The notes: a model not told the origin generated them from the letters alone. A stretch of 64,000 nucleotides of DNA from CAVRCT01 sp963719645 (GCA_963719645.1 CAVRCT010000004.1:24669-88668), one strand, 5' to 3'; numbered from the stretch's first letter, positions 45,999 through 56,084 are shown. Program-made: numbers and translations.

Positions 45999-47330
45999 TC
46001 ACCCATCAGAGCTTACACACACTATCGGAAATCCTCCATCGCAGCCACCCGTATTGCTTATTGACCAGTTGTTTAACATGAATTTGTTACTATCATTCTG
46101 ATTTTGGTAGTAGTTCCCCCACGTTGGGTTTTGAAAGGGATAGTTGTTATTGATGAACGCTTGGGTATTCTCCCCATTGGCACCCTGTTGTCCTGCTGTC
46201 TGGTCGCTCCAGTTGTTGCAATTAGCTAACGAACTATTGTAGTCAGAGGACTCAGCGGGATTCATGTTTGTGTAAGCCCATCCTATGATATCTAATGGAG
46301 TGCCTCCCGGGTTATTGCCTAGGACTGATTGGATTCCCATCCAGAAAACTATAATGCCCCATGATCCTCCAGCAGGATTTACCAGATCGGTGGTTAAACC
46401 GGGGAAGACAGCATTGGCGTTGGCGGTTACGTAAAGTGTTCCATTCGCATCATAATAAGGGGTGTTTGCTACGATGGGCCAATCGACTGCGAAACTTGCT
46501 CCGCATCCTGTCGTAATGCCATTATCAGGCGAGGAGCATGGATATCGTGTATCACTAAGTAAAAGTGCCTTGTAGGTAGCATGAGATTTTACTAATGTAG
46601 TGCCGTAGGTTAAAGCGTCCTGCGTGCACAGCGCATCGGCGCTGACTATTCCGGTACCTCCTCCGGAGGACATATCACCTTTCGTCAATGTCTGCGATAG
46701 AAACACGATATGGCGTTTCTGGCAGGTCACAACAACATTATTAACATTAGCTTGTTGCACAGTTCCAGTGGCATTACTGACGATACAGGTTTGTCCGACT
46801 GGCATAATTCGAACGGTGACATTGTACGCTGCGCCGGATGTCAAAGAAGTTTTAAATGTGAATTGACCATTAGTGGTGGTTGTTAAATAGTCCGCACCAT
46901 TATTTTGCAAAGTAATAGAGCCAATTAAACCAGTGATGGTGCCACCCACTGTGTAATAACTATTGTTGTGTACTACCAGTGAAGAACCACTCGTTGAGGA
47001 TACTTGAAATAATGAAAAACCGTTAGCTTGGGGCGTACTTCCGCCCCCCGTTAAACTGTATTGCGATGAGTTGATACGAATCCCCGCGATGGGATAGACG
47101 ACATTGGGCGCGATAGCAGTTACTGTGAAGTTAGTGTTAGAAACAGTATAATTTTGACAACTTAACGGAACTTTTCCATTAATGCATAAAGTAATGGAGA
47201 GACCATTATTAATAACTGTTCCAGCACCCTCTGTAATTTTAAATAAAGAACCAGCAGGATTGGCCATGCTTAAATGGCAGAACAGAACGAGAATAAGTAA
47301 AACGCTGCTCTTTGCTAATCTCAACATCAT
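45999..47330 (-). CDS. Secreted protein with DUF1554-like domain
   Basis: A 443-residue exported protein with a signal peptide (MLRLAKSSVLLILVLFCHLSMA). The N-terminal half holds beta-sandwich-like parts (ITGLIGSITLQNNGADYLTT and VQQANVNNVVVTCQ). The C-terminal half starts RHIVFLSQTLTKGDMSSGGG and TGIVSADALCTQDA, the DUF1554 signature, with many paired Cys and Trp, similar to a lectin fold. It is probably surface-bound or secreted. The next gene upstream, an outer-membrane protein, is 15 bp away, so they are cotranscribed. Confidence 0.75.
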   Translation of the reverse strand: MMLRLAKSSVLLILVLFCHLSMANPAGSLFKITEGAGTVINNGLSITLCINGKVPLSCQNYTVSNTNFTVTAIAPNVVYPIAGIRINSSQYSLTGGGSTPQANGFSLFQVSSTSGSSLVVHNNSYYTVGGTITGLIGSITLQNNGADYLTTTTNGQFTFKTSLTSGAAYNVTVRIMPVGQTCIVSNATGTVQQANVNNVVVTCQKRHIVFLSQTLTKGDMSSGGGTGIVSADALCTQDALTYGTTLVKSHATYKALLLSDTRYPCSSPDNGITTGCGASFAVDWPIVANTPYYDANGTLYVTANANAVFPGLTTDLVNPAGGSWGIIVFWMGIQSVLGNNPGGTPLDIIGWAYTNMNPAESSDYNSSLANCNNWSDQTAGQQGANGENTQAFINNNYPFQNPTWGNYYQNQNDSNKFMLNNWSISNTGGCDGGFPIVCVSSDG

Positions 47331-47344
47331 TTTCCCTTAGTAAA

Positions 47345-48145
47345 TTAAACAGTAATTGCGCACATCAATGCATTGGCATAACTGTGTCCAGTATTAAGAG
47401 TACTGGTTGCAGCAGTAAGTGCCTTGAGCTTGCCTTGCCCTAAGTAAAAGAAACGATAGCCGCATTCAAGTGGTGCAGAACCAAAAAACTCTTTGAATTT
47501 GATACCAACCCCCACCGTTGCACTAAAAGATGTCGTGGTTTTTCCTGAAAAAATATTATCAGGAATAGTGTCAGCATTCAGTGATTTTTCATGGAATTCG
47601 CTAGTTACTATAATATTAGTACCGATGCCGATATCTAAAGTAGGAATAAATTTATCGCTATATTTATTTCTCACTTCTGCCTTTGCATCAAGATAAATAG
47701 GCCAGTTAGTAATGAAATAACTATAGCTAAGATTAGTGAACAAGTTCTCTTGGGTAACGTCACCCGCCACTTTCGTACGCGCCAAATAAAAAGCATTGAT
47801 ACCATAAAATAAATTAACATACGGCGTATCGTGACCTTCTAAATAATAACCCACGCCCACCAAGCCATTGCCTCGATTTTGAGGACTTACAGAAAAATAA
47901 TCACCTATTGGGGTTCCCTCAATATCAATATGCTGCCCTGACCCTTGCGAGCCAATAAAGCCACCCAGTTGTATAAAAAACTTAGAGTGTAATTTTGAAA
48001 AATCAAATGAGTATTTTTGAGGTTGAGAAGTTACTTTTGATGAATCGAATAAACCAATATGGGTTGGCTGACTTGCAAATATAACTGCTGCGTTTAATAA
48101 AAACACTAGCCCAAATAATGAAGTGTATTTTAATTTTTTAAACAT
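47345..48145 (-). CDS. Outer-membrane beta-barrel protein
   Basis: A 266-residue protein with a signal peptide (MFKKLKYTSLFGLVFLLNAA then VIFA). The start at 48145 follows AAGGA eight bases upstream. The mature part alternates polar and hydrophobic residues in strands such as FIQLGGFIGSQGSG, GLVGVGYYLEG and VNLFYGINAFYLART, with glycine-aromatic patterns of a barrel of about ten strands. The closing strands are CGYRFFYLGQG and YANALMCAITV. No specific family is recognised. Confidence 0.72.
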   Translation of the reverse strand: MFKKLKYTSLFGLVFLLNAAVIFASQPTHIGLFDSSKVTSQPQKYSFDFSKLHSKFFIQLGGFIGSQGSGQHIDIEGTPIGDYFSVSPQNRGNGLVGVGYYLEGHDTPYVNLFYGINAFYLARTKVAGDVTQENLFTNLSYSYFITNWPIYLDAKAEVRNKYSDKFIPTLDIGIGTNIIVTSEFHEKSLNADTIPDNIFSGKTTTSFSATVGVGIKFKEFFGSAPLECGYRFFYLGQGKLKALTAATSTLNTGHSYANALMCAITV

Positions 48146-48243
48146 TACCAACATCCTTGCCAGTCTGTCTTTTTTGTAAAGCAGCATAGTACAGCATTTT
48201 TCTATATTAGGCCAACCCAACGTCACAACCCCTTCTCGTTATT

Positions 48244-48335
48244 GATGCAATCCAGTTTTTGAATTTGCAAAAATTTTGCAGAAACATAAAGCAAAAAACT
48301 GGATTGCCGCGCCCCTGCGGGGCTCGCAATGACGA
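48244..48335. repeat. Palindromic repeat, related to the core of family A
   Basis: GCAATCCAGTTTTTGAA and AAAAACTGGATTGC flank a loop, followed by CTCGCAATGACG. It is a partial relative of the 89-192 core without the outer frame. Confidence 0.65.
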
Positions 48336-48353
48336 AGTTGTTAGTGCAGTAGT

Positions 48354-48770
48354 GTGATTAAAGAAATCTTTGCTAATAATAAAGGGCAGATGTTATCAAT
48401 TAAAAGAAATTTAATTACCCGTATTAATGCAAACATCAATGCATTATCAAATACTGTCGACACAAAACAAGTCATGCTGCTTCATACAGAAAACTTAGAT
48501 ACATCTCATTCCCAGTTAACAAGTTTAGTTAGACAAAATATTAGCGCCATGACTGAGGCGAACAGAGTACACGCGGGACCCAATCCATGTCTTACGATTT
48601 TAGCAGTATGTCTTGCTATTTATGGACTATTCTTTGCTAGGAATAAAATAATATTTTGTGCACCGCTAATTTATAATATTGGACTAAGAATTGCGCACAT
48701 GAATATTTTGAATTTTTCTTCGAATGATTTAGCTCTTTTGCGAAAAATTCAAGAAGATGCTGATCTCTAG
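48354..48770 (+). CDS. Hypothetical protein with a hydrophobic segment
   Basis: A 138-residue frame that starts with GTG right after the repeat and lacks a clear ribosome site. It contains a helical N-terminus (INANINALSNTVDTKQVML), a hydrophobic segment (CLTILAVCLAIYGLFFA) and a polar tail. It may be the remnant of a longer gene cut by the repeat. I do not recognise it. Confidence 0.35.
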   Translation: MIKEIFANNKGQMLSIKRNLITRINANINALSNTVDTKQVMLLHTENLDTSHSQLTSLVRQNISAMTEANRVHAGPNPCLTILAVCLAIYGLFFARNKIIFCAPLIYNIGLRIAHMNILNFSSNDLALLRKIQEDADL

Positions 48771-48793
48771 GTTTATAGGCGCATCGTGATTGG

Positions 48794-49309
48794 CTAAGTT
48801 TCATAAGTGTAAATAATTTTTGTTAATTGCCCCACAGCATCAGAGCAACCTAGCGATAAGATAAATTTGTCAGTTATCGGTTGATATATACTCTTTAAGG
48901 CCGTTACTTCTTTCTCATAACCTTTATTTTTGGTGTTTATTAAAGTCATATGAGGATCAAAGTGTTTTTTAATGGGTTTATTAAGAACTTGCGTAATTAG
49001 CTTATGCAGTTTATGCAGTTCATTACATTTATCTGGCAATAATGAAGCCCAAAATATAACATTATCAAAAGTGATGCAGCTAAACTCTTTAAACTCCAAT
49101 TCAATAGGCTCTTCCTTCCACACTTCACTAATACGTCCCCAGATATCTTTAACTTCAACTTCATTCGCTTCAAATTGACAAAGAGTAATATGCGGTAATG
49201 AACTCTCACCAAGCAAATATTTATCAGCTAAATTTGAAAGTTTTTTGGCATATTTTACAGCTTCATCACCGTTTGATATGGGTGTCAAAGCTAAATTATA
49301 GTTAGGCAT
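48794..49309 (-). CDS. 2H phosphoesterase (2'-5' RNA ligase-like)
   Basis: A 171-residue protein with the two motifs HITLCQFEA and HMTLINTKN spaced as in the 2H superfamily, whose members act on 2'-5' bonds or cyclic phosphates. No operon partner is visible. It is a second representative beside the domain at 43523. Confidence 0.8.
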   Translation of the reverse strand: MPNYNLALTPISNGDEAVKYAKKLSNLADKYLLGESSLPHITLCQFEANEVEVKDIWGRISEVWKEEPIELEFKEFSCITFDNVIFWASLLPDKCNELHKLHKLITQVLNKPIKKHFDPHMTLINTKNKGYEKEVTALKSIYQPITDKFILSLGCSDAVGQLTKIIYTYET

Positions 49310-49415
49310 TTATTGAGTTCTCACACTATCTTTTGAATCATATTATCATTTTTTTAAAAATAAATTCAGCCAGTTCTTTTAAAAAAAATAGATGGTATAA
49401 CCCTATTTCAATTTT

Positions 49416-50426
49416 TTATCGAAACGATCGAAGCGGAAGGATGTCTGGAATTTCATCCAAAACAGCGTTCGTTTGTTTAGGAACAGGTTTCCAGAATAAT
49501 GCGCTGCTGTTATTAGCGTATGGCATTGTACTCACCGAACCCATTAAACGAGGTTCTGACTGATCGAATGCATCCGAATGATAATAATTAATTTTAACAT
49601 TACTTGGTAATAACGAATAACACCCGTTACGCAAATCATATAAGGTATTCATAATCACTGTCATGGAATCATCTATGACATCAATCGTGAACGGTTCATC
49701 TGGATGTGCTTGGCGGAGTGCAGTAATCGTCTGAATGATTTGTCGAGCTTTCGTTATGTATTTAGGATCAGGCTTTCTATCAATTTGATAAGACGTTGCT
49801 GCAATTAAGTTCTCAACCCCTTTTATATCAAAATCCATCTGAGTTAACTCTATCATTTTCATTTTTTTCTTAGAAGTTGGTTCACCCGAGAGACGTAATG
49901 TTTTATGCTTATTTTCGAATTTAGCTTCTTGCGCGAGCAGATCACCAACTGATATTGTTTTTATCTGTGTTTTTTCATAATGACTGAGTAACTCTTCGAA
50001 GCGATGTGTAAATTCTCGATAACTTTGATGAAACTCGCGGCCTGCTATTAAATCATCACGCGTAGAAATTCCAAAATTAGGCACTTTTGTTCCTTCTTCA
50101 ATATGCTTTGCTAACTGATTTAAACACCAGTATTCATTTTTTATGTTTTCTATTTCTGGTTCATTATGGAATTTACAAGCATCTCGTAAAGGTTGCTCAC
50201 TATACTGGGCTGTTGCTTGGCATCTATTTAATGCACGTTGATTAAATGTAATATGTCTTGCATATAACGCCGGATAATCAACTGCCCGGCGATAAGTAAG
50301 AAGCGTAAAATAGCGGTAATCTGGATTACTTCGAATATACTCTAAGATCACAGGCGAAACATATGTTTTAAGGTTTGCTCTTGCATCCATCGCACAATTA
50401 TCGGCGTCTAAAAATAGAATACGCAT
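49416..50426 (-). CDS. Hypothetical protein, possible HAD-like start
   Basis: A 336-residue protein whose first residues MRILFLDADNCAMDARANLK have an acidic DxD loop as in HAD-like enzymes, but later HAD motifs are not obvious. The ATG at 50426 follows GAGAG eight bases upstream. The middle part (RFEELLSHYEKTQIKTIS and PKYITKARQIIQTITALRQA) is helical, and DVIDDSMTVIMNTLYDL carries another acidic patch. It looks like a lineage-specific effector-type protein. Function is not proposed. Confidence 0.6.
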   Translation of the reverse strand: MRILFLDADNCAMDARANLKTYVSPVILEYIRSNPDYRYFTLLTYRRAVDYPALYARHITFNQRALNRCQATAQYSEQPLRDACKFHNEPEIENIKNEYWCLNQLAKHIEEGTKVPNFGISTRDDLIAGREFHQSYREFTHRFEELLSHYEKTQIKTISVGDLLAQEAKFENKHKTLRLSGEPTSKKKMKMIELTQMDFDIKGVENLIAATSYQIDRKPDPKYITKARQIIQTITALRQAHPDEPFTIDVIDDSMTVIMNTLYDLRNGCYSLLPSNVKINYYHSDAFDQSEPRLMGSVSTMPYANNSSALFWKPVPKQTNAVLDEIPDILPLRSFR

Positions 50427-50544
50427 TAACTTATCTCTCACAGGCTGTAATTTGGGCATATTTTACTGATAATCTCAGAAATTGGCAAATATTTAGGCTA
50501 TTTTGAGCGGAAAAGGCGCGCATAAAATGATATATTGCTAAAAA

Positions 50545-50619
50545 TCAGTAACGTACAGTCGCAGGGGTTTTATAACCTAAAGATTGATGCCCGCGTCCTT
50601 GGTTTTAAAATTCAATATA
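50545..50619 (-). pseudogene. Relic of an IS3-type transposase C-terminus
   Basis: The reading YIEF-stop-NQGRGHQSLGYKTPATVRY matches the usual end of IS3/IS481 integrase-type transposases (YN.RRPHQSLGYKTPA). It contains a stop codon and lacks the catalytic core, so this is a scar. The element's other parts are not visible nearby. Confidence 0.75.
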
Positions 50620-50633
50620 AGCGCCCCCTTTTT

Positions 50634-52052
50634 TTATCGCAGTTTTTTAACGTTAATTTTACGGCCTTTTAGTTTTCCATTTTTTAAGTACCGATACGCT
50701 TTATCAATTTGACTTTGATTTATTGCAACATAAGAACAAAAAGTAGCGATGTCAATTTTACCTATCGCATCACCCGGTAATCCAGCGTCCTTAGTTAATG
50801 CACCTAATATGTCACCGGGACGAATTTTATCTTTTCGCCCTGCATCAAGACAAATTGTTACCATTTCTGGTTGAAAAATAACTGCGTCACTTTTAGTTAA
50901 TTTAGTAATTGTTCCCCAGTTAATCGGGTGTTGCAAATTTTCTTCAATCGCACATAGACGCAACGCATCAGCCGGGGTCGTTAAACTCAACGCTAAGCCC
51001 TTATGACCTGCACGCCCAGTACGGCCAATACGATGAATATGAACATCCTGTTCAAACGCTAATTCATAATTAATCACAGCGGGCAATTCTTTAATATCTA
51101 GACCCCGTGCAGCAACATCTGTTGCTACCAAAATAGAACAGCTTTGATTTGCAAAACGGATGAGAACTTGATTACGCTCTTCTTGCTCCATATCGCCATT
51201 GAGCGCAAGTGCGCTAAATCCAGCATCAATCAGTTTGTCTGATAACTCTGATGTGAGTTGTTTCGTATTGCAAAAAATCAATGATGAAGTTGGTTTATAC
51301 TGCAATAACAATGTCTTCAAGAGTGTGAATTTATTTGCTTGGCTATCCGTCTCATAAAAATATTGCTCGATATCAAATTCAGTGTGATCCGTTGCTAATA
51401 ATATTTCTTTTGGTCTTTGCATGAATTGTCTGCTAATTTTTCTTATTTCATCAGAATAGGTCGCAGAAAATAATAAAGTTTGTCTGTGTTTCGGACACTC
51501 TGAGAGGATAGATTTTATCTCGTCGAAAAAACCCATATCTAACATTCTATCGGCTTCATCCAAAACCAACACTTTTAAATGATTAAAAGATAAGGTTGCT
51601 TTGCTTAAATGCTTTTGTACTCGACCAGGGGTACCTACAATAATATGAGCACCATGTCTTAATGAATCCAATTGAGGTTTCATTGGCGTTCCACCCGATA
51701 AATTCAGAATTTTGATATTCGGCATGAGACGCGCTAAACGGCGGATAGCCTGACTAACTTGCTCAGCTAACTCACGGGTTGGGCAGAGTATCAACGCTTG
51801 GACTGCGAAATTTGCAACGTCTAATTGATTTAATAATGCGAGTCCAAATGCAGCCGTTTTACCACTCCCCGTTTTTGCCTTCGCTATCACATCCTCGCCT
51901 TTAAGCATAATGGGCAGACTTTTGACTTGAATTGGCGTCATGACATCATAGCCAATAGTGGCGAGATTATTTAATAATGCCTCACGTAAGGGTAAACAAG
52001 AAAACGATTGCTCAAGAGAGGTCGATGGGTGGTTAGGTTCTGCGTGCTTCAT
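50634..52052 (-). CDS. dbpA: DbpA, ATP-dependent RNA helicase
   Basis: A DEAD-box helicase specialised for 23S rRNA hairpin 92 during 50S assembly. The 472-residue protein shows the Q motif, AKTGSGKTAAF (I), PTRELAEQV (Ia), VGTPGRVQKHL (Ib), LDEADRMLDMGFF (II), FSATYS (III), ATDVAARGLD (V) and HRIGRTGRAGHKG (VI). The C-terminal DbpA RNA-binding domain (DKIRPGDILGALTKDAGLPG and IGKIDIATFCSYVAI) confirms the subfamily. Confidence 0.95.
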   Translation of the reverse strand: MKHAEPNHPSTSLEQSFSCLPLREALLNNLATIGYDVMTPIQVKSLPIMLKGEDVIAKAKTGSGKTAAFGLALLNQLDVANFAVQALILCPTRELAEQVSQAIRRLARLMPNIKILNLSGGTPMKPQLDSLRHGAHIIVGTPGRVQKHLSKATLSFNHLKVLVLDEADRMLDMGFFDEIKSILSECPKHRQTLLFSATYSDEIRKISRQFMQRPKEILLATDHTEFDIEQYFYETDSQANKFTLLKTLLLQYKPTSSLIFCNTKQLTSELSDKLIDAGFSALALNGDMEQEERNQVLIRFANQSCSILVATDVAARGLDIKELPAVINYELAFEQDVHIHRIGRTGRAGHKGLALSLTTPADALRLCAIEENLQHPINWGTITKLTKSDAVIFQPEMVTICLDAGRKDKIRPGDILGALTKDAGLPGDAIGKIDIATFCSYVAINQSQIDKAYRYLKNGKLKGRKINVKKLR

Positions 52053-52240
52053 ATCTACATTATCACTGTGTTAATCAATAAGTGCGTAGCCTAGCACTTA
52101 TCAGTTCATTTATAAATCAGAATGTTTCAAAACTAATTTCAATATTATTTTCTTTCACTTTCAATAATTCTCGGTAAATATTAGATGATTAACACGGGGT
52201 CATTTTGTCAAATGCATCCGGTTAGCAGCAATCATGACAA

Positions 52241-53455
52241 TTAGTATCTCTTACGAAAAGCTATCAATTCCATCAAGCCAAAAAATCCTGATAAAAAGCA
52301 AAAGATCATAATGTAATTGGGATTTAGTGCCGCAACCAGACCTATCAGGGTTGGCCCAATCATGATTGCCAATGATAACAAGGCTTGCGTTACACCCAAT
52401 ACTTTTCCCTGAACCGCTGGATCTGTATTATCTGCAATAAGAGCATTCGCGTGCGCATATTGCAACGAGCACATGAGTCCTACAAGACTATAGGGTAGAT
52501 AAAGTTCGTATGCATTGGAAACACCCATAAATATAAGATAGCCCACACACAGCAAACTAGCTGATCCAAACGTAATTTGATAAGAGTTTAATTTTTTGCA
52601 AAGCAGTCTGTTTAAACAGAAGGAACTAAAAGCAGCCAGTAACGATCCCCACGCTAACAGTTTGCCAAGCGTTACACTACTCAGATTAAATTTATCAACA
52701 GCGAATATTGGCAAACCAGCGAAAATACTTTCTGTGCTCATAATCATAAAAAAATAAGCATAGAGAAGGATTCTTAGTTTTGGATTGGCAATGCAGTCAA
52801 AAATATTTCTGAAGCCCGCGATGATGCTTAAACGATGATATTGATACGTAGCAGCATCAACAAAAAAAATCCATACCAGAAGCGCGTTGACAAAAATCAG
52901 AAATGCCATTGCTAGAAATGGAACATACCAAGTGAACCAAGATATATAATCTGGATTTGTCAAACTGGATCCAAGAATGGGGCCTAATACGCAGCCCACT
53001 GAAACAGCACCCGCTAAATATCCCATATTAATGCCGCGTTCTTTATTATCCGCGCTCATGGTGGAAACGGCAGCAAAAATCACTGATGCGTTACCTGATG
53101 CAACACCGGTTAAAAAGCGACAAGCGAACAACAAAAATAAATTGTTCAGCACAAGACTTGCAACGCCTAATAAATTTCCCGCAATAAGAATAATAAGGCC
53201 GCCGAGTAATGTTTTTTTTCTACCAATTTGATCAGACAATCCGCCTAAATAAGGACCGCCAAATAGCTGTCCCAAGCCATATATCATAATTAACAAACCG
53301 ATAAGAAGTGTGCGATAAAAATGACTCGCGCCAGAATCTAAAAGCAAAGAGTGTGAGTTTAATAGCATAGGCGCAAAGATAGGCAGCACCATAAAACAAC
53401 CAACAAAATCTAGAAAAATGGTAAAAACTAAAACCCACAATCCCTGGTTTCTCAT
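52241..53455 (-). CDS. MFS transporter
   Basis: A 404-residue transporter with about twelve hydrophobic segments. The first helix LWVLVFTIFLDFVGCFMVLP and motif A GGLSDQIGRKKTLLGGLIIL are those of the drug/H+ antiporter and tetracycline-exporter-like MFS branch. The substrate is not evident. It stands alone between dbpA and a small exported protein. Confidence 0.85.
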   Translation of the reverse strand: MRNQGLWVLVFTIFLDFVGCFMVLPIFAPMLLNSHSLLLDSGASHFYRTLLIGLLIMIYGLGQLFGGPYLGGLSDQIGRKKTLLGGLIILIAGNLLGVASLVLNNLFLLFACRFLTGVASGNASVIFAAVSTMSADNKERGINMGYLAGAVSVGCVLGPILGSSLTNPDYISWFTWYVPFLAMAFLIFVNALLVWIFFVDAATYQYHRLSIIAGFRNIFDCIANPKLRILLYAYFFMIMSTESIFAGLPIFAVDKFNLSSVTLGKLLAWGSLLAAFSSFCLNRLLCKKLNSYQITFGSASLLCVGYLIFMGVSNAYELYLPYSLVGLMCSLQYAHANALIADNTDPAVQGKVLGVTQALLSLAIMIGPTLIGLVAALNPNYIMIFCFLSGFFGLMELIAFRKRY

Positions 53456-53494
53456 AAGTAATGCCTATCAATACCAACTTTAAGGAAGTCTATC

Positions 53495-53911
53495 TTACGT
53501 AGTTTTTTGACACGTTTCGGATCCAATCATATTCTTTCCGATAAGAACCCACCGACCTTTAAAAGTAGCGCCATCTTGAGAGATGGTATACAGTTGCGCT
53601 CCCGTAAAACTGGCATCATTCATTTTTTTAAATGCCACCATCAGCTGTGAAGGATTTTCACCTGTAAAACCAGTTCCTTTATACTTGCCATCCGAACTGG
53701 TCCAGGTAAATTGATATGTTTGTCCAGTTTGAGTAATGTTCAGTTTGCTATCGTATTTTTCATTATTTACGAAATTAGTACCACTGCATAGATAGCTTCC
53801 CACAACTGTCGCTGCTCTTGTGCCTGCACCATTGGTGGCATCATCCGCATATACCAGGGCAGCACAAGATCCTATCAAACAAGCAGAAGTGAATAAAATG
53901 CTTTTTTTCAT
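53495..53911 (-). CDS. Small exported protein
   Basis: A 138-residue protein with a signal peptide (MKKSILFTSACLIGSCAALV YA). The start at 53911 follows AAGGAG. The mature part has a short beta-rich sequence with two Cys (SYLCSGTNF and GSETCQKTT) that may form a disulfide, and GQTYQFTWTSSDGKYKGTGF, a lipocalin- or avidin-like barrel style. The family name is not known to me. It is probably periplasmic. Confidence 0.7.
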   Translation of the reverse strand: MKKSILFTSACLIGSCAALVYADDATNGAGTRAATVVGSYLCSGTNFVNNEKYDSKLNITQTGQTYQFTWTSSDGKYKGTGFTGENPSQLMVAFKKMNDASFTGAQLYTISQDGATFKGRWVLIGKNMIGSETCQKTT

Positions 53912-53947
53912 TGTAATCTCCTTATGAATTAGTTCATCCATTTTCAT

Positions 53948-54746
53948 ATAACTCTCTGAGAAAAATACTGTAACTCATTAATATAAATATAGCTATGCTT
54001 GGAAAAGAGGAAACAAATAAAAGGAATTTGTATAAAAACAACATTCATCATTTCTTAAAATGACAACGTTAGCAAATCAGCGTAGGAAATAAACTACAAT
54101 GATAGTGTTGCGGCCTGAAACGAGGGAGAGCATGACAAAACTCCTAATCAACGTAAAAAAAATATTCCGTTACACAAATTCTCTTTTTGAAAATATAGGT
54201 GTCTGAAAAAGCGGTCTCCTGAGAACTTAAGAAAGAGCTTGTCATCCTGAGTGCTTAAGAAAGGGCTGTCATCCTGGGTGCTTAAGACAAGGGCTTCCCC
54301 CTTTGAAAAAGGGGGATTGAGGGGCAATGGCACTAGCTTAAGAACTGTCGTCCCGGAATTTAGTAGCTCTTAACGAGCGCCTTTTGCTCGTTTAGAGCTA
54401 CTTAATGTCCGGGATCCATCTTCAATTTATCGCCCTCTTGCTTTTAACTTATATGCTTTAAGCAAAATGGATCCCGGACATTAACTGGCGCTAAATTCGC
54501 AAAAAGCGCTCATTAAGCGCCAGTAAATTCCGGGACGACAGTTCTTAAGCTAGTGCCATTGGGATTGAGGGGGATTTGTAAAAAAATTAAATTTTATAAA
54601 AATCCCTCCTGACCTCCCTTTTTCAAAGGGAGAGACTTCTCTAAGCAGATAACTGCTATATAATTTTCAAGACAGTTGCTTAGGAGCGAAAAGCACTCAG
54701 GATGACAGCCCTTGTTTGTAATAAGTGTGCCTATGGGTTGCTATTG
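53948..54746. repeat. Repeat-rich intergenic region with nested palindrome
   Basis: Between the exported protein and the GTPase gene. It holds short repeats at 54222-54295 and 54683-54716 (GTCATCCTGAGTGCTTAAG type), CCCCTTTGAAAAAGGGGG segments, and a large palindrome 54325-54561 with perfect 36-bp outer arms (CAATGGCACTAGCTTAAGAA...). Inside are three further hairpins, one with AATGTCCGGGATCCAT arms. No gene is supported here. Confidence 0.8.
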
Positions 54747-55970
54747 TTATCTTGACAAGACTCGATCTTTTTTTAAGGTCGCCGCCACTTGATTCGCTGC
54801 CCTCTCCATCGCCGATAAAGGATGGCGCCATAGCGTGGCCTTGTTGTGCACACGGCCATAGATTGGACCGCTTAACGCAGCACCACCGACTGCACCGGCA
54901 ACCAATCCGATGGAGCCCAAACTTGAACCCAGCTTAGCACCGACAACCGCGCCTAAAATGACACGACCAATTGCTCTGAGGATACCACCCACTGTTAGAC
55001 GAAATTGAGATGAACGCGTCATATACGCTTGCACTGCTTTGCGAAAAGCATTTAGCTCAGCACAGTCGGCAGTTACCGTGCAATCAGCTACTTTAGCCGC
55101 CAATTTTTTTGCTGTGGTTGCAATTTTTAGGGCTTCTGATTTTTCAATTTTTCCTTGCTTAAAATCGTCTGATATTCCCAATCCAGCATTTTCAAGATAC
55201 GTTCTAAATGCTCGGCCGCCGTCACGCGTTTGAAGATTTTTAAATACCTTACATTCACTTGAAAACATAGCCTCAGCATCTCTAAAAGCTAAAGTGATTC
55301 CAGTATCCTCAGCAGGCAATGTTGCGGATTGACTTTTCGACTCAGCTATATTTGTTAGGCGAGCCATCTCATCAGTGTTCTTTAGTCGACACTCAATGCT
55401 TACTTTAGCGATTAACGTTGATAAATCATCGATCCCATCCTGTGTTTTAGCTGAAACACAAATTTCATGACTGGCATCCCTTTCGTCTAATCCTATCGTT
55501 TTTCGAATCTTTCTAACATCTTCGTCAGTGAGTTTTTGCTCATCGGCTAGGTCTTTTTTGTTAATGACGATAAGCGGAATGACTTCATCAGGGGCAAATT
55601 TTTTGAAGTCCTCATAAAATCCAGCAACGTTTTGTTCTGCCAACGTCTTAGTGCTATCGAGCACAAAAACAGCCGCATCTATTCCGCGGAAATAAGCTGT
55701 CACAAGATTTCTATAGCGTTCATGACCTGATAAATCCCAGATGTCCAATCGGACTATCTGTTCTTTTTCATTAGCAGCAATAGTGGTAATATTTTTTTTG
55801 CCGGAATCAACACCATCTGTTTCGACATATCTACTATCAAATTTTCCATTGATGATTTGATTTAAAATCTGCGATTTTCCCGAAGCGGCAGGTCCAAATA
55901 AAACAACTCTTGATAGTAAATGAGAGGCACGTGTCGACTTATTTTGCTGAGCGCCATGACTTGAATGCAT
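54747..55970 (-). CDS. Rab/Ras-like small GTPase with large C-terminal extension
   Basis: The N-terminal 180 residues form a eukaryotic-type small GTPase: P-loop GPAASGKS (26-33), switch I Thr near 51, WDLSGHERYRNL (G3, 78-89), NKKD (137-140) and SAK (173-175). The usual Gln of the G3 motif (AGQE) is His (SGHE), which in Ras-type enzymes lowers GTP hydrolysis. The C-terminal 220 residues are helical and end in a glycine-zipper hydrophobic stretch (ILGAVVGAKLGSSLGSIGLV). There is no prenylation Cys. Legionella longbeachae is known to encode Rab-like effectors, so a host-directed protein is likely, but secretion is unproven. Confidence 0.8.
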   Translation of the reverse strand: MHSSHGAQQNKSTRASHLLSRVVLFGPAASGKSQILNQIINGKFDSRYVETDGVDSGKKNITTIAANEKEQIVRLDIWDLSGHERYRNLVTAYFRGIDAAVFVLDSTKTLAEQNVAGFYEDFKKFAPDEVIPLIVINKKDLADEQKLTDEDVRKIRKTIGLDERDASHEICVSAKTQDGIDDLSTLIAKVSIECRLKNTDEMARLTNIAESKSQSATLPAEDTGITLAFRDAEAMFSSECKVFKNLQTRDGGRAFRTYLENAGLGISDDFKQGKIEKSEALKIATTAKKLAAKVADCTVTADCAELNAFRKAVQAYMTRSSQFRLTVGGILRAIGRVILGAVVGAKLGSSLGSIGLVAGAVGGAALSGPIYGRVHNKATLWRHPLSAMERAANQVAATLKKDRVLSR

Positions 55971-56084
55971 TAATATACCTCGTATGTAAATCGATAAACC
56001 ATAAATAGCCTAGATAATTTAGGAAACTTTAAATAAACTTAACTCATTCTCAAGCGAATTAACTTTTGGACTCGTGCTCAGGCG

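Noticed and set aside
54148..54333. Minus-strand frame in the repeat region before the GTPase
   Set aside because: Made of repeat units (STQDDSPFL again); not a gene.
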